From positions 62,001-126,000 of the forward strand of contig NZ_JACJVI010000007.1 of NCBI RefSeq assembly GCF_014237835.1: a stretch of DNA of 64,000 bases, in the 5' to 3' direction. Shown here in pieces: positions 9,196 to 16,846 of this stretch (position 1 is its first letter; each line of letters starts with the position of its first letter). The stretch comes from Rhizobium sp. AQ_MP. GTDB taxonomy: Bacteria; Pseudomonadota; Alphaproteobacteria; Rhizobiales; Rhizobiaceae. The position numbers were made by a program, and so were the translations under genes. Below the pieces are notes generated by a model. The model was not told where the DNA came from, made no database searches, and saw nothing but the letters and a program-made list of their open reading frames with translations.

Positions 9196-9384
9196 TCAAT
9201 AAACTATAGTGCGTGGAGCGATAGTTTGCAATTGCTGGCGTGGTTCGCCTGGAATGGTGGGGCGGACACCATCGACTTCCCCGCCCGGTCGCCGATGGGC
9301 AAGGGCTGCAAGCGTTTCGTTGGAAGACACCACAACGGCAAGCGTGCTCGCCGCTTCGATATGCACGATCGTTGCCTTTGACAT
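9196..9384 (-). CDS. possible 62-residue protein upstream of the toxin gene
   Basis: The frame starts MSKATIVHIEAAS with AGGGA upstream and ends inside the toxin-antitoxin promoter region. I do not recognise the product. It may be real or a chance frame in GC-rich DNA; the ribosome binding site is the only positive sign. Confidence 0.22.
   Translation of the reverse strand: MSKATIVHIEAASTLAVVVSSNETLAALAHRRPGGEVDGVRPTIPGEPRQQLQTIAPRTIVY
9201..9231 (-). promoter_or_regulatory. promoter with overlapping operator for the toxin-antitoxin pair
   Basis: On the minus strand TTGCAA (9226-9231) and TATAGT (9203-9208) form a sigma70-like promoter with a 17-base spacer, ending about 20 bases before the toxin start. 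An inverted repeat AAACTAT (9201-9207) / ATAGTTT (9221-9227) covers the -10 box and touches the -35 box. That is the expected place for autorepression by the antitoxin complex. Binding is inferred. Confidence 0.6.
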
Positions 9385-9526
9385 TGAATGTCCCTCAGGG
9401 CCCGAAGACTCACGAAGCAAGTCATGACTCGGTGATCGCCGAAATGCCGAAGATCATCAGGTTTGGTGTAGTGTAGCGCAGTTACGGGATGCGTGCAGGG
9501 TTGTGTGGGGATTCGGCGGGCGTGTT

Positions 9527-9673
9527 GGGTGGGGCGAGTATCTCATTCAGATCACACCGTGCACGCGGGCGGAGGCGCTGGCAGTCGGTTACGCTGAGGC
9601 GAAGCGGGCGCTTGAGGCGATAATGACGATGCGGAAGATTGATGTGGGGAGGATAGATGATGCGAGGCGGGGA
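9527..9673 (+). pseudogene. decayed C-terminal fragment of a VOC/PhnB-like gene
   Basis: Translation here gives QITPCTRAEALAVGYAEAKR and so on to DDARRG. Over 42 residues it matches the C-terminus of the VOC protein at the left edge of the window at 28 positions. Everything upstream of the WGEYL segment is missing, and the frame runs past the family's normal end. It is therefore a gene remnant, possibly left when the AT-rich DNA downstream was inserted. Confidence 0.65.
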
Positions 9674-9785
9674 TGGAGGGGGCGACTTAAGAAATTGAAC
9701 GCGTGCCTTTGCATCTGCAAAAAAGGGAACTAGTTCTATTGTCGCAAAGAGAATTACTATCTCATCGATAATGGGTTGAAATTTA

Positions 9786-10814
9786 ATGGCAATTTCGGCT
9801 GAGGAGCTAACCAAAGTAACATATCTTGATGCGCGTTCTTTAGGTGATCGTGTCTTAACCCTAGTTCCATATTGGGACGGCAGCGCGTGGCATTTGTGGC
9901 TGGAAGCGCCCCCCGGTTCGCTTATCAAGATGCAGCCTCTAGATGCTGTGCATTCAAAGTACGTGGCCAAAGTAGCTGCTCAAAGCTCGGATATTTGGGT
10001 AGGTTTTATCGAATTCATCTGGCAGCGAGCCAATTGGCCCGAAGTCAGTCAAATAATGAATTCTATAGAAGACGACTTCCACCTATTAGCTACCAGTGCG
10101 GCAAAGCTTCGCCATTTTTTTCACAGTCGCAATGAAATCGATAATGCAATTCTTGGCTCATTTGTGAGTTCGGAATTGGAGTATATGATAACAGTTTCGA
10201 GGTCGGTTTTTGATTTGTTGCAGGAGGCTCTTGCTGCAATATGGAATAATCGGATTAAATTAATTGATCCGGAGCAAGAGGCTGTAAAAAAACAGCATAA
10301 GCTGCCAGACAGCTTTACTAAGATGGCTTTAGATGGTCGCACAAAATTAAAGTCATTCGAAGATATGGTAAGTAAGTACGCAATACCGCCAGTTTTGGCG
10401 GAGCAATATCTGAATTTTTCGCCATTTTATATGTCTCTTTTGAGATCCCGTGATAGCATCATACATGGTGGCGGGAGCGTGAAGAGCATTTACGTTACGG
10501 AGAAAGGGTTTTGTGTTGATTGTCGCTCGAAGACATTTAGAGATTTTGAATGGATGCCTGAGCATCACTACAATGAATCACTGACATCATTGCTGCCTTG
10601 GGTTGCTCATCTCGTATTCGGCACCGTGAATGCATGCAATTCAATAGTGTCGGCGTTTGCATCAGTTATGTCTATGCCGCCGGAGGTTGCTCCAGGATAC
10701 AATCTGTTTATTCGTGATCCGGCTGGTACGGAATTACGCTGCCTTGCAGATGTGGCTAATGGCGGCGCTATCTGGTGGACGGAGGCTATATCCGATCCTT
10801 CAAGCTGCGAATGA
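9786..10814 (+). CDS. AT-rich orphan protein with a possible HEPN-like motif
   Basis: 342 residues, no family recognised with certainty. It has no signal peptide or membrane segment. Codons are clearly richer in A and T than in all its neighbours, a sign of transfer. The helical middle (SSELEYMITVSRSVFDLLQE) followed by RSRDSIIHGGG, with Arg222 and His227 spaced R-x4-H, resembles HEPN-domain RNases, but I cannot confirm the fold. It lies beside a toxin-antitoxin pair and a gene remnant, so a defence or accessory role is possible. The ribosome binding site is weak (GGGTTG). Confidence 0.7.
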   Translation: MAISAEELTKVTYLDARSLGDRVLTLVPYWDGSAWHLWLEAPPGSLIKMQPLDAVHSKYVAKVAAQSSDIWVGFIEFIWQRANWPEVSQIMNSIEDDFHLLATSAAKLRHFFHSRNEIDNAILGSFVSSELEYMITVSRSVFDLLQEALAAIWNNRIKLIDPEQEAVKKQHKLPDSFTKMALDGRTKLKSFEDMVSKYAIPPVLAEQYLNFSPFYMSLLRSRDSIIHGGGSVKSIYVTEKGFCVDCRSKTFRDFEWMPEHHYNESLTSLLPWVAHLVFGTVNACNSIVSAFASVMSMPPEVAPGYNLFIRDPAGTELRCLADVANGGAIWWTEAISDPSSCE

Positions 10815-10918
10815 AACCATGATGCGTGCGGGCGTGTCATTCTGCCTTAAGAATGGACGGCTCTTGGCATCATGGTTGAACTCCTCGCTCCCTACCTTCC
10901 ACCACCGTCACCACCCCC

Positions 10919-11533
10919 TCAAAACCCAAGCGTCTCGCTCTCCATCGCCTTGTCCAGCAACACCCCATACTCCGCCTTCGGAATATCCACCGCCCCAAAC
11001 GTCTTCAGATGCTCGGTCGTGAACTGCGTGTCGAGCAGCGTAAAGCCACGCTCCCGTAACCGCTCCACGAGATGCACGAGACAGATCTTCGACGCATTCG
11101 TGCGGCGGGAGAACATGCTCTCGCCGAAATAGGCGGAGCCGAGGGTGACGCCGTAGAGGCCGCCGACGAGTTCGTCGCCCTCGAAGGCTTCGACGCTGTG
11201 GGCATGGCCGAGCCGGTGCAGCGCGCCGTAGAGGTCCTTGATCTGTTGATTGATCCAGGTGCTCGGCCGGTCTTCGGCCGCTTCCGCGCATTTTTCCACC
11301 ACCTGGTCGAAGGCGGTGTCGAAGCGGATGTCGAAGGGGGCTTTGCGGATGGCCTTCTGCAGGCTTTTCGAGACGTGGAAGCCATTGAGCGGGATGATCC
11401 CGCGAATATCGGGTTCTACCCAGAAGAGCTCGGGATCATCGGCCGATTCCGACATCGGGAACATCCCGATGGAATAGGCGCGCAGCAGGAGTTCCGGCGT
11501 AATGCTTCGGTCCCTGCTGCGTCGCCCAGCCAT
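10919..11533 (-). CDS. aat: leucyl/phenylalanyl-tRNA--protein transferase
   Basis: 204 residues. [33 protein letters not shown] and [11 protein letters not shown] with [14 protein letters not shown] are hallmark Aat blocks. The enzyme adds Leu or Phe to N-terminal Lys/Arg, making N-degrons for ClpAP. The start at 11533 follows the accC stop by five bases; the longer frame runs into accC. It is the last gene of aroQ-accB-accC-aat, a gene order common in Rhizobiales. Confidence 0.95.
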   Translation of the reverse strand: MAGRRSRDRSITPELLLRAYSIGMFPMSESADDPELFWVEPDIRGIIPLNGFHVSKSLQKAIRKAPFDIRFDTAFDQVVEKCAEAAEDRPSTWINQQIKDLYGALHRLGHAHSVEAFEGDELVGGLYGVTLGSAYFGESMFSRRTNASKICLVHLVERLRERGFTLLDTQFTTEHLKTFGAVDIPKAEYGVLLDKAMESETLGF

Positions 11534-11538
11534 GGTCT

Positions 11539-12891
11539 TTACTTGGCCGAGGTTTCGGCCAGGTATTTTTCCAGCCAGTGGATGTCGTAGTCGCCGTTGG
11601 CGATGTCCTGGTTGGCCACGAGATCCTGGAAGAGCGGCAGCGTCGTCTTGATGCCGTCGACGACGAATTCGTCGAGCACGCGGCGGAGCCTCATCATGCA
11701 TTCGACGCGGGTGCGTCCATGCACGATCAGCTTGCCGATCAGGCTGTCATAGTAAGGCGGGATCTTGTAGCCGGCATAGGCGCCGGAATCGACGCGAACG
11801 CCCAGACCGCCCGGTGCATGGAAATGCGTGATCGTGCCGGGCGACGGCACGAAGGTGCGCGGATCCTCGGCGTTGATGCGGCATTCGATGGCGTGGCCGG
11901 AAAAGACGATCTCGTCCTGCGTGACCGAGAGGCCGGCGCCGGAGGCGACACGGATCTGCTCATGCACGAGGTCGATGCCGGTGATGGCCTCGGTGATCGG
12001 ATGCTCCACCTGCAGGCGGGTGTTCATTTCGATGAAATAGAACTCGCCGTTTTCGTAGAGGAATTCGATCGTGCCGGCGCCCCGGTACTTCATCTTCTTC
12101 ATGGCTTCGGCGCAGATCGAACCGATCTTCATGCGCTGCTCGACGTTAAGGGCCGGGGAGTTCGCCTCTTCCCAGACCTTCTGGTGGCGGCGCTGCAACG
12201 AGCAGTCGCGCTCGCCGAGATGGATGGCGTTGCCCGCACCGTCGCCGACAACCTGCACCTCGATATGGCGCGGCTTGCCGAGATATTTTTCCATGTAGAC
12301 GGCGTCGTTGCCGAAGGCGGCGAGCGCTTCGGAGCGGGCGGTCGACACGGCCTCTTCGAGTTCGGCCTCGGTCTTGGCCACCTTCATGCCGCGGCCACCG
12401 CCACCGGCGGTCGCCTTGATGAGCACCGGGAAGCCGATCTGACGGGCAATTTCCAGAGCGTTTTCCGGCTTCACTTCGCCGTCCGAGCCCGGAACAACGG
12501 GGATGCCGAGTTCAACGGCAGTCTTCTTCGCCGTGATCTTGTCGCCCATCAGGCGGATATGCTCCGCCGTCGGCCCGATGAAGGTGATGCCATGGGCGTC
12601 GAGGATGTCGGCGAACTTGGCATTCTCCGACAGGAAGCCGTAGCCCGGATGCACGGCGTCAGCGCCGGTGATCTCGCAGGCTGCGACGATCTGGTGAATG
12701 TTGAGATAGCTGTCGCGCGACGGCGGCGGGCCGATGCACACGCTCTCATCGGCAAGACGCACATGCATGGCGTCGGCATCCGCGGTGGAGTGAACCGCCA
12801 CGGTCTGGATGCCGAGTTCCTTGCAGGCGCGCAGCACGCGCAGCGCGATTTCGCCTCGGTTGGCGATGAGGATCTTCGAGATACCGCTCAT
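11539..12891 (-). CDS. accC: biotin carboxylase subunit of acetyl-CoA carboxylase
   Basis: 450 residues, full length. It shows the N-terminal [16 protein letters not shown] block, the ATP-grasp glycine loop [12 protein letters not shown], and the catalytic stretch [16 protein letters not shown] with EEANSPAL. It carboxylates biotin on AccB with ATP and bicarbonate, the first half-reaction of fatty acid synthesis. It starts four bases after the accB stop codon. Confidence 0.98.
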   Translation of the reverse strand: MSGISKILIANRGEIALRVLRACKELGIQTVAVHSTADADAMHVRLADESVCIGPPPSRDSYLNIHQIVAACEITGADAVHPGYGFLSENAKFADILDAHGITFIGPTAEHIRLMGDKITAKKTAVELGIPVVPGSDGEVKPENALEIARQIGFPVLIKATAGGGGRGMKVAKTEAELEEAVSTARSEALAAFGNDAVYMEKYLGKPRHIEVQVVGDGAGNAIHLGERDCSLQRRHQKVWEEANSPALNVEQRMKIGSICAEAMKKMKYRGAGTIEFLYENGEFYFIEMNTRLQVEHPITEAITGIDLVHEQIRVASGAGLSVTQDEIVFSGHAIECRINAEDPRTFVPSPGTITHFHAPGGLGVRVDSGAYAGYKIPPYYDSLIGKLIVHGRTRVECMMRLRRVLDEFVVDGIKTTLPLFQDLVANQDIANGDYDIHWLEKYLAETSAK

Positions 12892-12895
12892 CGGC

Positions 12896-13375
12896 TTACT
12901 CGATGATCACAAGAGGCTCGCCGTATTCGACCGGGCTCGCATCATCGATGACGATCTCGACGACCTTGCCGGACTTGGGCGAGGGGATCTGGTTCATGGT
13001 CTTCATGGCTTCGATGATGAGCAGCGTCTGGCCTTCCTTGACGGTCGAGCCGACTTCGATGAAGGGGCGCGCGCCCGGGGCCGGCGCCAGATAGACGGTG
13101 CCGACCATCGGCGCGGTCACGGCCTTCGACAGGTCACGACCGGCCGGCGCTGCCGGAGCGGCGGCAGCAGCAACGGGGGCTGCGGCCGGAGCCGGAGCGG
13201 GCGCCGCCTGGTAGTTATAGGCGGGCATCGGCATGGCAACCGGTGTGCCGTTGCGCGAAACGCGGATGCGCAGGTCGTCCTGCTCCACTTCGATCTCGGT
13301 GAGATCCGTGTCGTTGAGGATGTTTGCGAGATCACGGATCAGCGCCTGATCGATACCCGATTTCTTGTCAGCCAT
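12896..13375 (-). CDS. accB: biotin carboxyl carrier protein of acetyl-CoA carboxylase
   Basis: 159 residues. The C-terminal biotinyl domain carries EAMKTMNQI, whose Lys is the biotinylation site. It is joined to the N-terminal domain by a flexible Ala/Pro-rich linker (about residues 55-85). It shuttles carboxybiotin between AccC and the carboxyltransferase. The gene lies 22 bases after aroQ. Confidence 0.97.
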   Translation of the reverse strand: MADKKSGIDQALIRDLANILNDTDLTEIEVEQDDLRIRVSRNGTPVAMPMPAYNYQAAPAPAPAAAPVAAAAAPAAPAGRDLSKAVTAPMVGTVYLAPAPGARPFIEVGSTVKEGQTLLIIEAMKTMNQIPSPKSGKVVEIVIDDASPVEYGEPLVIIE

Positions 13376-13397
13376 GGATGGTGGTCCTGTGTTCTTG

Positions 13398-13838
13398 TTA
13401 TTGCGTGATGGTTTTCAGCGCCTGCAGCGCCAGGATGTAGCTATGCGGCCCAAACCCGCAGATCACGCCCTTGCACGCGGGCGCTATCATCGATTTGTGG
13501 CGGAATTCTTCTCGCGCATGCACGTTCGAGATATGCACCTCGATCACCGGAAGTGGCGAAACGGCCTTGATCGCGTCATGCAGGGCTATCGACGTATGCG
13601 TATAGGCTCCGGCATTGATCGCCACGCCGACCGCCTTTTCGTCGGCCTCATGCAGCCAGCTCACGAGGTCGCCCTCGTGGTTGGACTGGCGAAAGTCGAT
13701 GGTCAGGCCGAGTTCGGCAGCGTAAGCCTCGCAGTCCGCCTCGATATCGGCGAGCGTCTTGCCGCCATAGATCCCGGGCTCCCGCTTTCCCAGCATATTG
13801 AGATTGGGGCCGTTCAGCACGAAAATGGTTTTGCTCAT
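13398..13838 (-). CDS. aroQ: type II 3-dehydroquinate dehydratase
   Basis: 146 residues, the usual size of the dodecameric type II enzyme. [18 protein letters not shown] contains the active-site Arg/Tyr region, [13 protein letters not shown] and [10 protein letters not shown] the substrate pocket, and [15 protein letters not shown] the catalytic His. It makes 3-dehydroshikimate in the shikimate pathway. It is the first gene of the operon with accB, accC and aat. Confidence 0.97.
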   Translation of the reverse strand: MSKTIFVLNGPNLNMLGKREPGIYGGKTLADIEADCEAYAAELGLTIDFRQSNHEGDLVSWLHEADEKAVGVAINAGAYTHTSIALHDAIKAVSPLPVIEVHISNVHAREEFRHKSMIAPACKGVICGFGPHSYILALQALKTITQ

Positions 13839-13978
13839 CTACGCTTCCGTCGACTTTCAACCGCCTCCTATAGACCGAGAGGCCCTGTAGGGAAAGCCCT
13901 TTGCCGTGATCGCGCCAAACCGTCCCCGAAAATCAGGGAAACGGGGAGGAGCGGGGCGGGGGTGAGCCGGATTTGGTC

Positions 13979-14740
13979 TCAGCAGGTCGCCTTGCCGCAG
14001 GCGCGCACATTGCCGACTTTCGCAACGAGCGCTTCCTTGCCGACAGCGCCGGGAACGGTCTCGTTGCCAATCACGTAGGAGGGAGTGCCGGTGATCCCGA
14101 GGCTGGTTGCCAGCTGATAGGCTTCCTGCACCTGCTCGGTGTTCGGGCTTTCCGCCATCTTGGCACGAACCTTGTCTTCCGAAAGACCGAGCTCGCCGGC
14201 AATCGCGATCGCGCTGTCTTCCGAGGCGCGGCCGTCCTGGGTCATCATCGCCCGGAAGAAGTCGCCGTATTTCTCCGGCGACAGCTTGCGCACGGCATCC
14301 GAAACCTTGTGAGCGGCTTCACTGTCGGGACCGAGGATCGGGAACTCCTTCAGCACGTAGCGGACATTCTTGTCCTCTTCCAGCACGGCCTCCATATCGG
14401 CATGCGCACGCCGGCAATAGCCGCAATTGTAGTCGAAGAACTCGACAACGGTCACATCCCCCTTGGGATTGCCGATGGCGAGGTCATAGGCAGAATTGAA
14501 GATCGCGTCCTGATTGGTCGAGAGCGCTTCCGCCGAACGCTTCTGGCGGATCTCGTCCTGCTTCTTCTGCAGCGCGTCCTGCACTTCCAGCATGATCTCG
14601 GGATTGGCGATCAGGTATTCGCGGATGAATTCGCCAAATTCCTTCTTCTGCGTCTCGTCGAGAGCGGCCACGGGGAGCGGCATCAGGGCAGGGAGGAGCG
14701 CAACTCCGGCGCTGGCGATTCTCTTGAAATTCAGGGCCAT
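13979..14740 (-). CDS. periplasmic DsbA/ScsC-like thiol-disulfide oxidoreductase
   Basis: 253 residues. A signal peptide (to about LPVAALDE) is followed by an ScsC-type N-terminal helix region (REYLIANPEIMLEVQDALQ) and a thioredoxin-fold domain with the active site FFDYNCGYCRRAH. The cis-Pro segment is ITGTPSYVIG. It probably makes, isomerises or reduces disulfides in the periplasm. The start at 14740 has GAGGA upstream; an in-frame ATG at 14773 would extend it before the signal peptide. It is divergent from the aminotransferase gene. Confidence 0.9.
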   Translation of the reverse strand: MALNFKRIASAGVALLPALMPLPVAALDETQKKEFGEFIREYLIANPEIMLEVQDALQKKQDEIRQKRSAEALSTNQDAIFNSAYDLAIGNPKGDVTVVEFFDYNCGYCRRAHADMEAVLEEDKNVRYVLKEFPILGPDSEAAHKVSDAVRKLSPEKYGDFFRAMMTQDGRASEDSAIAIAGELGLSEDKVRAKMAESPNTEQVQEAYQLATSLGITGTPSYVIGNETVPGAVGKEALVAKVGNVRACGKATC

Positions 14741-14929
14741 GTTTTCCTCATCCTTGCCGTCTGCAGAATTCATCGCCGGCGATATTCGTTTCATGCTGCC
14801 GGCCGACGTCGAGCCTAAAGGCTCAGCGCGACAAGCGGAATGGCTTTTTTGTGCCGCCTTGTCCAGCCTGTGCATTGTGATGACGCGCGCTTTGCGGCAA
14901 ATGTCGGGCGTCTGGCCGAGGAGCATACG

Positions 14930-16096
14930 TTGATTTCGATTTCCAAGCGCAGTGCCGTCGAACCCTTCCACGCCATGGACATCCTGGCGGAGGCCACCCG
15001 CCGGCGGCAGGAAGGTCGCCCGGTCATTTCCATGGCCGTCGGCCAGCCGGGCCATCCCGCACCGCAGGCAGCGCTTGAAGCCGCCCGCAAGGCACTCGAC
15101 GGTGGCCGCATCGGCTACACCGACGCGCTGGGCATGACCGCTCTGCGCCAGGCGCTCGCGGAGGAATATCGCCGCCGGCACAATGTCTCGGTGGACTGGA
15201 ACCGCATCGTCGTCACCACCGGCTCTTCTGCCGGCTTCAATCTCGCCTTCCTCTCGCTCTTTGATGTGGGAGATGCCGTCGCCATCGCGCGCCCCGGCTA
15301 TCCCGCCTATCGCAGCATTCTGGCCGCCCTTGGCCTCAAGGTGATCGAAGTCGCCGTCGGCCCCGAAACCGGCTTTACCCTGACGCCGGAAAGCCTGGAG
15401 CGCGCCCAGTCCGAAGCGGGCGTGCGCCTCAAGGGCGTGCTGCTCGCCAGCCCCGCCAACCCGACCGGGACGGTGACGTCAAGGGCGCAGCTGAAAGCCG
15501 TCTACGATTATTGCCAGGGGCAGGGGATCACGCTGATCTCCGACGAGATCTACCATGGTCTCACCTATGGCGCGGAGGAGACGACGGCGCTCGAGATCGG
15601 CGACGAGGCCGTCATCATCAATTCCTTCTCCAAATACTATTGCATGACCGGCTGGCGCATCGGCTGGATGGTCTTGCCGCAAGAGCTGGTCCGCCCGGTC
15701 GAATGCGTCGCCCAGAGCCTTTACATCTCCGCCCCGGAACTGTCGCAGATCGCAGCACTCGCCGCCTTGAGCGCCACCGACGAGCTGGAACACTACAAGG
15801 CCGCCTGTCAGGCCAACAGAGATTTCCTGATGGCCCGCCTCCCGGCGCTCGGCCTGCCGCTGCTCTCGCCCATGGACGGCGCTTTCTACGCCTATGTCGA
15901 TGCTGACAGCTTCACCAATGACAGCATGAGTTTCGCAAGGCGCGTACTCGCGGAGACCGATGTCGCCGTCACCCCCGGCCGGGATTTCGACCCGATCGAC
16001 GGGCATCTGGCGCTGCGCCTGTCCTATGCCGGCACCATGGCGGAGATGATCGAGGCAACCGATCGGCTGGAGAACTGGCTGCCGAAGATTGCTTAG
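14930..16096 (+). CDS. PLP-dependent class I/II aminotransferase
   Basis: 388 residues. Fold type I features: ASPANPTGTV, SDEIYHGLTYG and the Schiff-base lysine in NSFSKYYCMTGWRIGW. The family includes aspartate and aromatic aminotransferases; the amino donor is not predictable. I choose TTG at 14930 (ISISKRSAV) because GAGGAG sits six bases before it. The ATG at 14840 gives a non-conserved extension without a ribosome binding site. Confidence 0.9.
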   Translation: MISISKRSAVEPFHAMDILAEATRRRQEGRPVISMAVGQPGHPAPQAALEAARKALDGGRIGYTDALGMTALRQALAEEYRRRHNVSVDWNRIVVTTGSSAGFNLAFLSLFDVGDAVAIARPGYPAYRSILAALGLKVIEVAVGPETGFTLTPESLERAQSEAGVRLKGVLLASPANPTGTVTSRAQLKAVYDYCQGQGITLISDEIYHGLTYGAEETTALEIGDEAVIINSFSKYYCMTGWRIGWMVLPQELVRPVECVAQSLYISAPELSQIAALAALSATDELEHYKAACQANRDFLMARLPALGLPLLSPMDGAFYAYVDADSFTNDSMSFARRVLAETDVAVTPGRDFDPIDGHLALRLSYAGTMAEMIEATDRLENWLPKIA

Positions 16097-16214
16097 GCAT
16101 TGAGCGAAATGGATTCTTGATCAATGGCTTGGGCGGGCTAGCTGAATCAGTATGTCAGTGACATGATTCAATCTGCGAACGTCAAATCTGCCGGAAACCA
16201 AGGGGAAGCGTCAG

Positions 16215-16775
16215 ATGCCAACCGAACGGATCAGCTCCCTGATGGCGGCCCCAGACATTGACACCGAACGCACGCGGCTGAGGGCGCATCGCCTCGATGA
16301 TTTCGAGCCGATGATGGCGATGTGGCAGGACGAAGCGATCTTCCGTCACATCACCGGGCGCCCTTCCACATGCAACGAGACCTGGTCCCGCCTCCTGCGC
16401 TACATCGGCCACTGGCATGGTCTGGGCTTCGGCTATTGGGTGATCGAGGACCGCGAGACCGGGCTGTATCTGGGTGAAGCGGGATTTGCCGATTTCCATC
16501 GCGACATGGCTCCGCCACTGGGGCCGGCGCCGGAGGCCGGTTGGGCGATCGTTTCGCCCGCCCATGGACGCGGTCTTGCCACGGAAGTCATGACAGCCGC
16601 CCATGCCTGGATGGACGAGCGCAATCCCCACGGACGCACGACCTGCATTCTCGACCCCATGCATCACGCCTCGCGACGCGTCGCCGACAAATGCGGATAT
16701 CTCTTTGATTACGAAACGACCCTGAACGGCGAGACAACGGCCGTCATGCGGCGTCCGGTAGCACGGAAGATGTAA
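16215..16775 (+). CDS. GNAT-family N-acetyltransferase, RimJ/RimL type
   Basis: 186 residues. TERTRLRAHRLDDFEPMMAM opens it as in Acetyltransf_3 proteins, and EAGWAIVSPAHGRGLATEVM contains the acetyl-CoA binding loop (here HGRGLA). The acceptor is unknown. AAGGGGAAG precedes the ATG. A strong bidirectional hairpin follows the gene. Confidence 0.88.
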   Translation: MPTERISSLMAAPDIDTERTRLRAHRLDDFEPMMAMWQDEAIFRHITGRPSTCNETWSRLLRYIGHWHGLGFGYWVIEDRETGLYLGEAGFADFHRDMAPPLGPAPEAGWAIVSPAHGRGLATEVMTAAHAWMDERNPHGRTTCILDPMHHASRRVADKCGYLFDYETTLNGETTAVMRRPVARKM

Positions 16776-16797
16776 CACGATCTGACCTGCCAAGAAA

Positions 16798-16819
16798 AAG
16801 GGCCCCGTCGAGGGCCCTT
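16798..16819. terminator. bidirectional terminator between the GNAT gene and rne
   Basis: A perfect 8-base stem AAGGGCCC / GGGCCCTT with a 6-base loop, flanked by an A-rich tract on the left and a T-rich tract on the right. It can end transcription from both convergent genes. Confidence 0.8.
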
Positions 16820-16846
16820 CTGCTTTTCATTGCTGATCATTCGATC

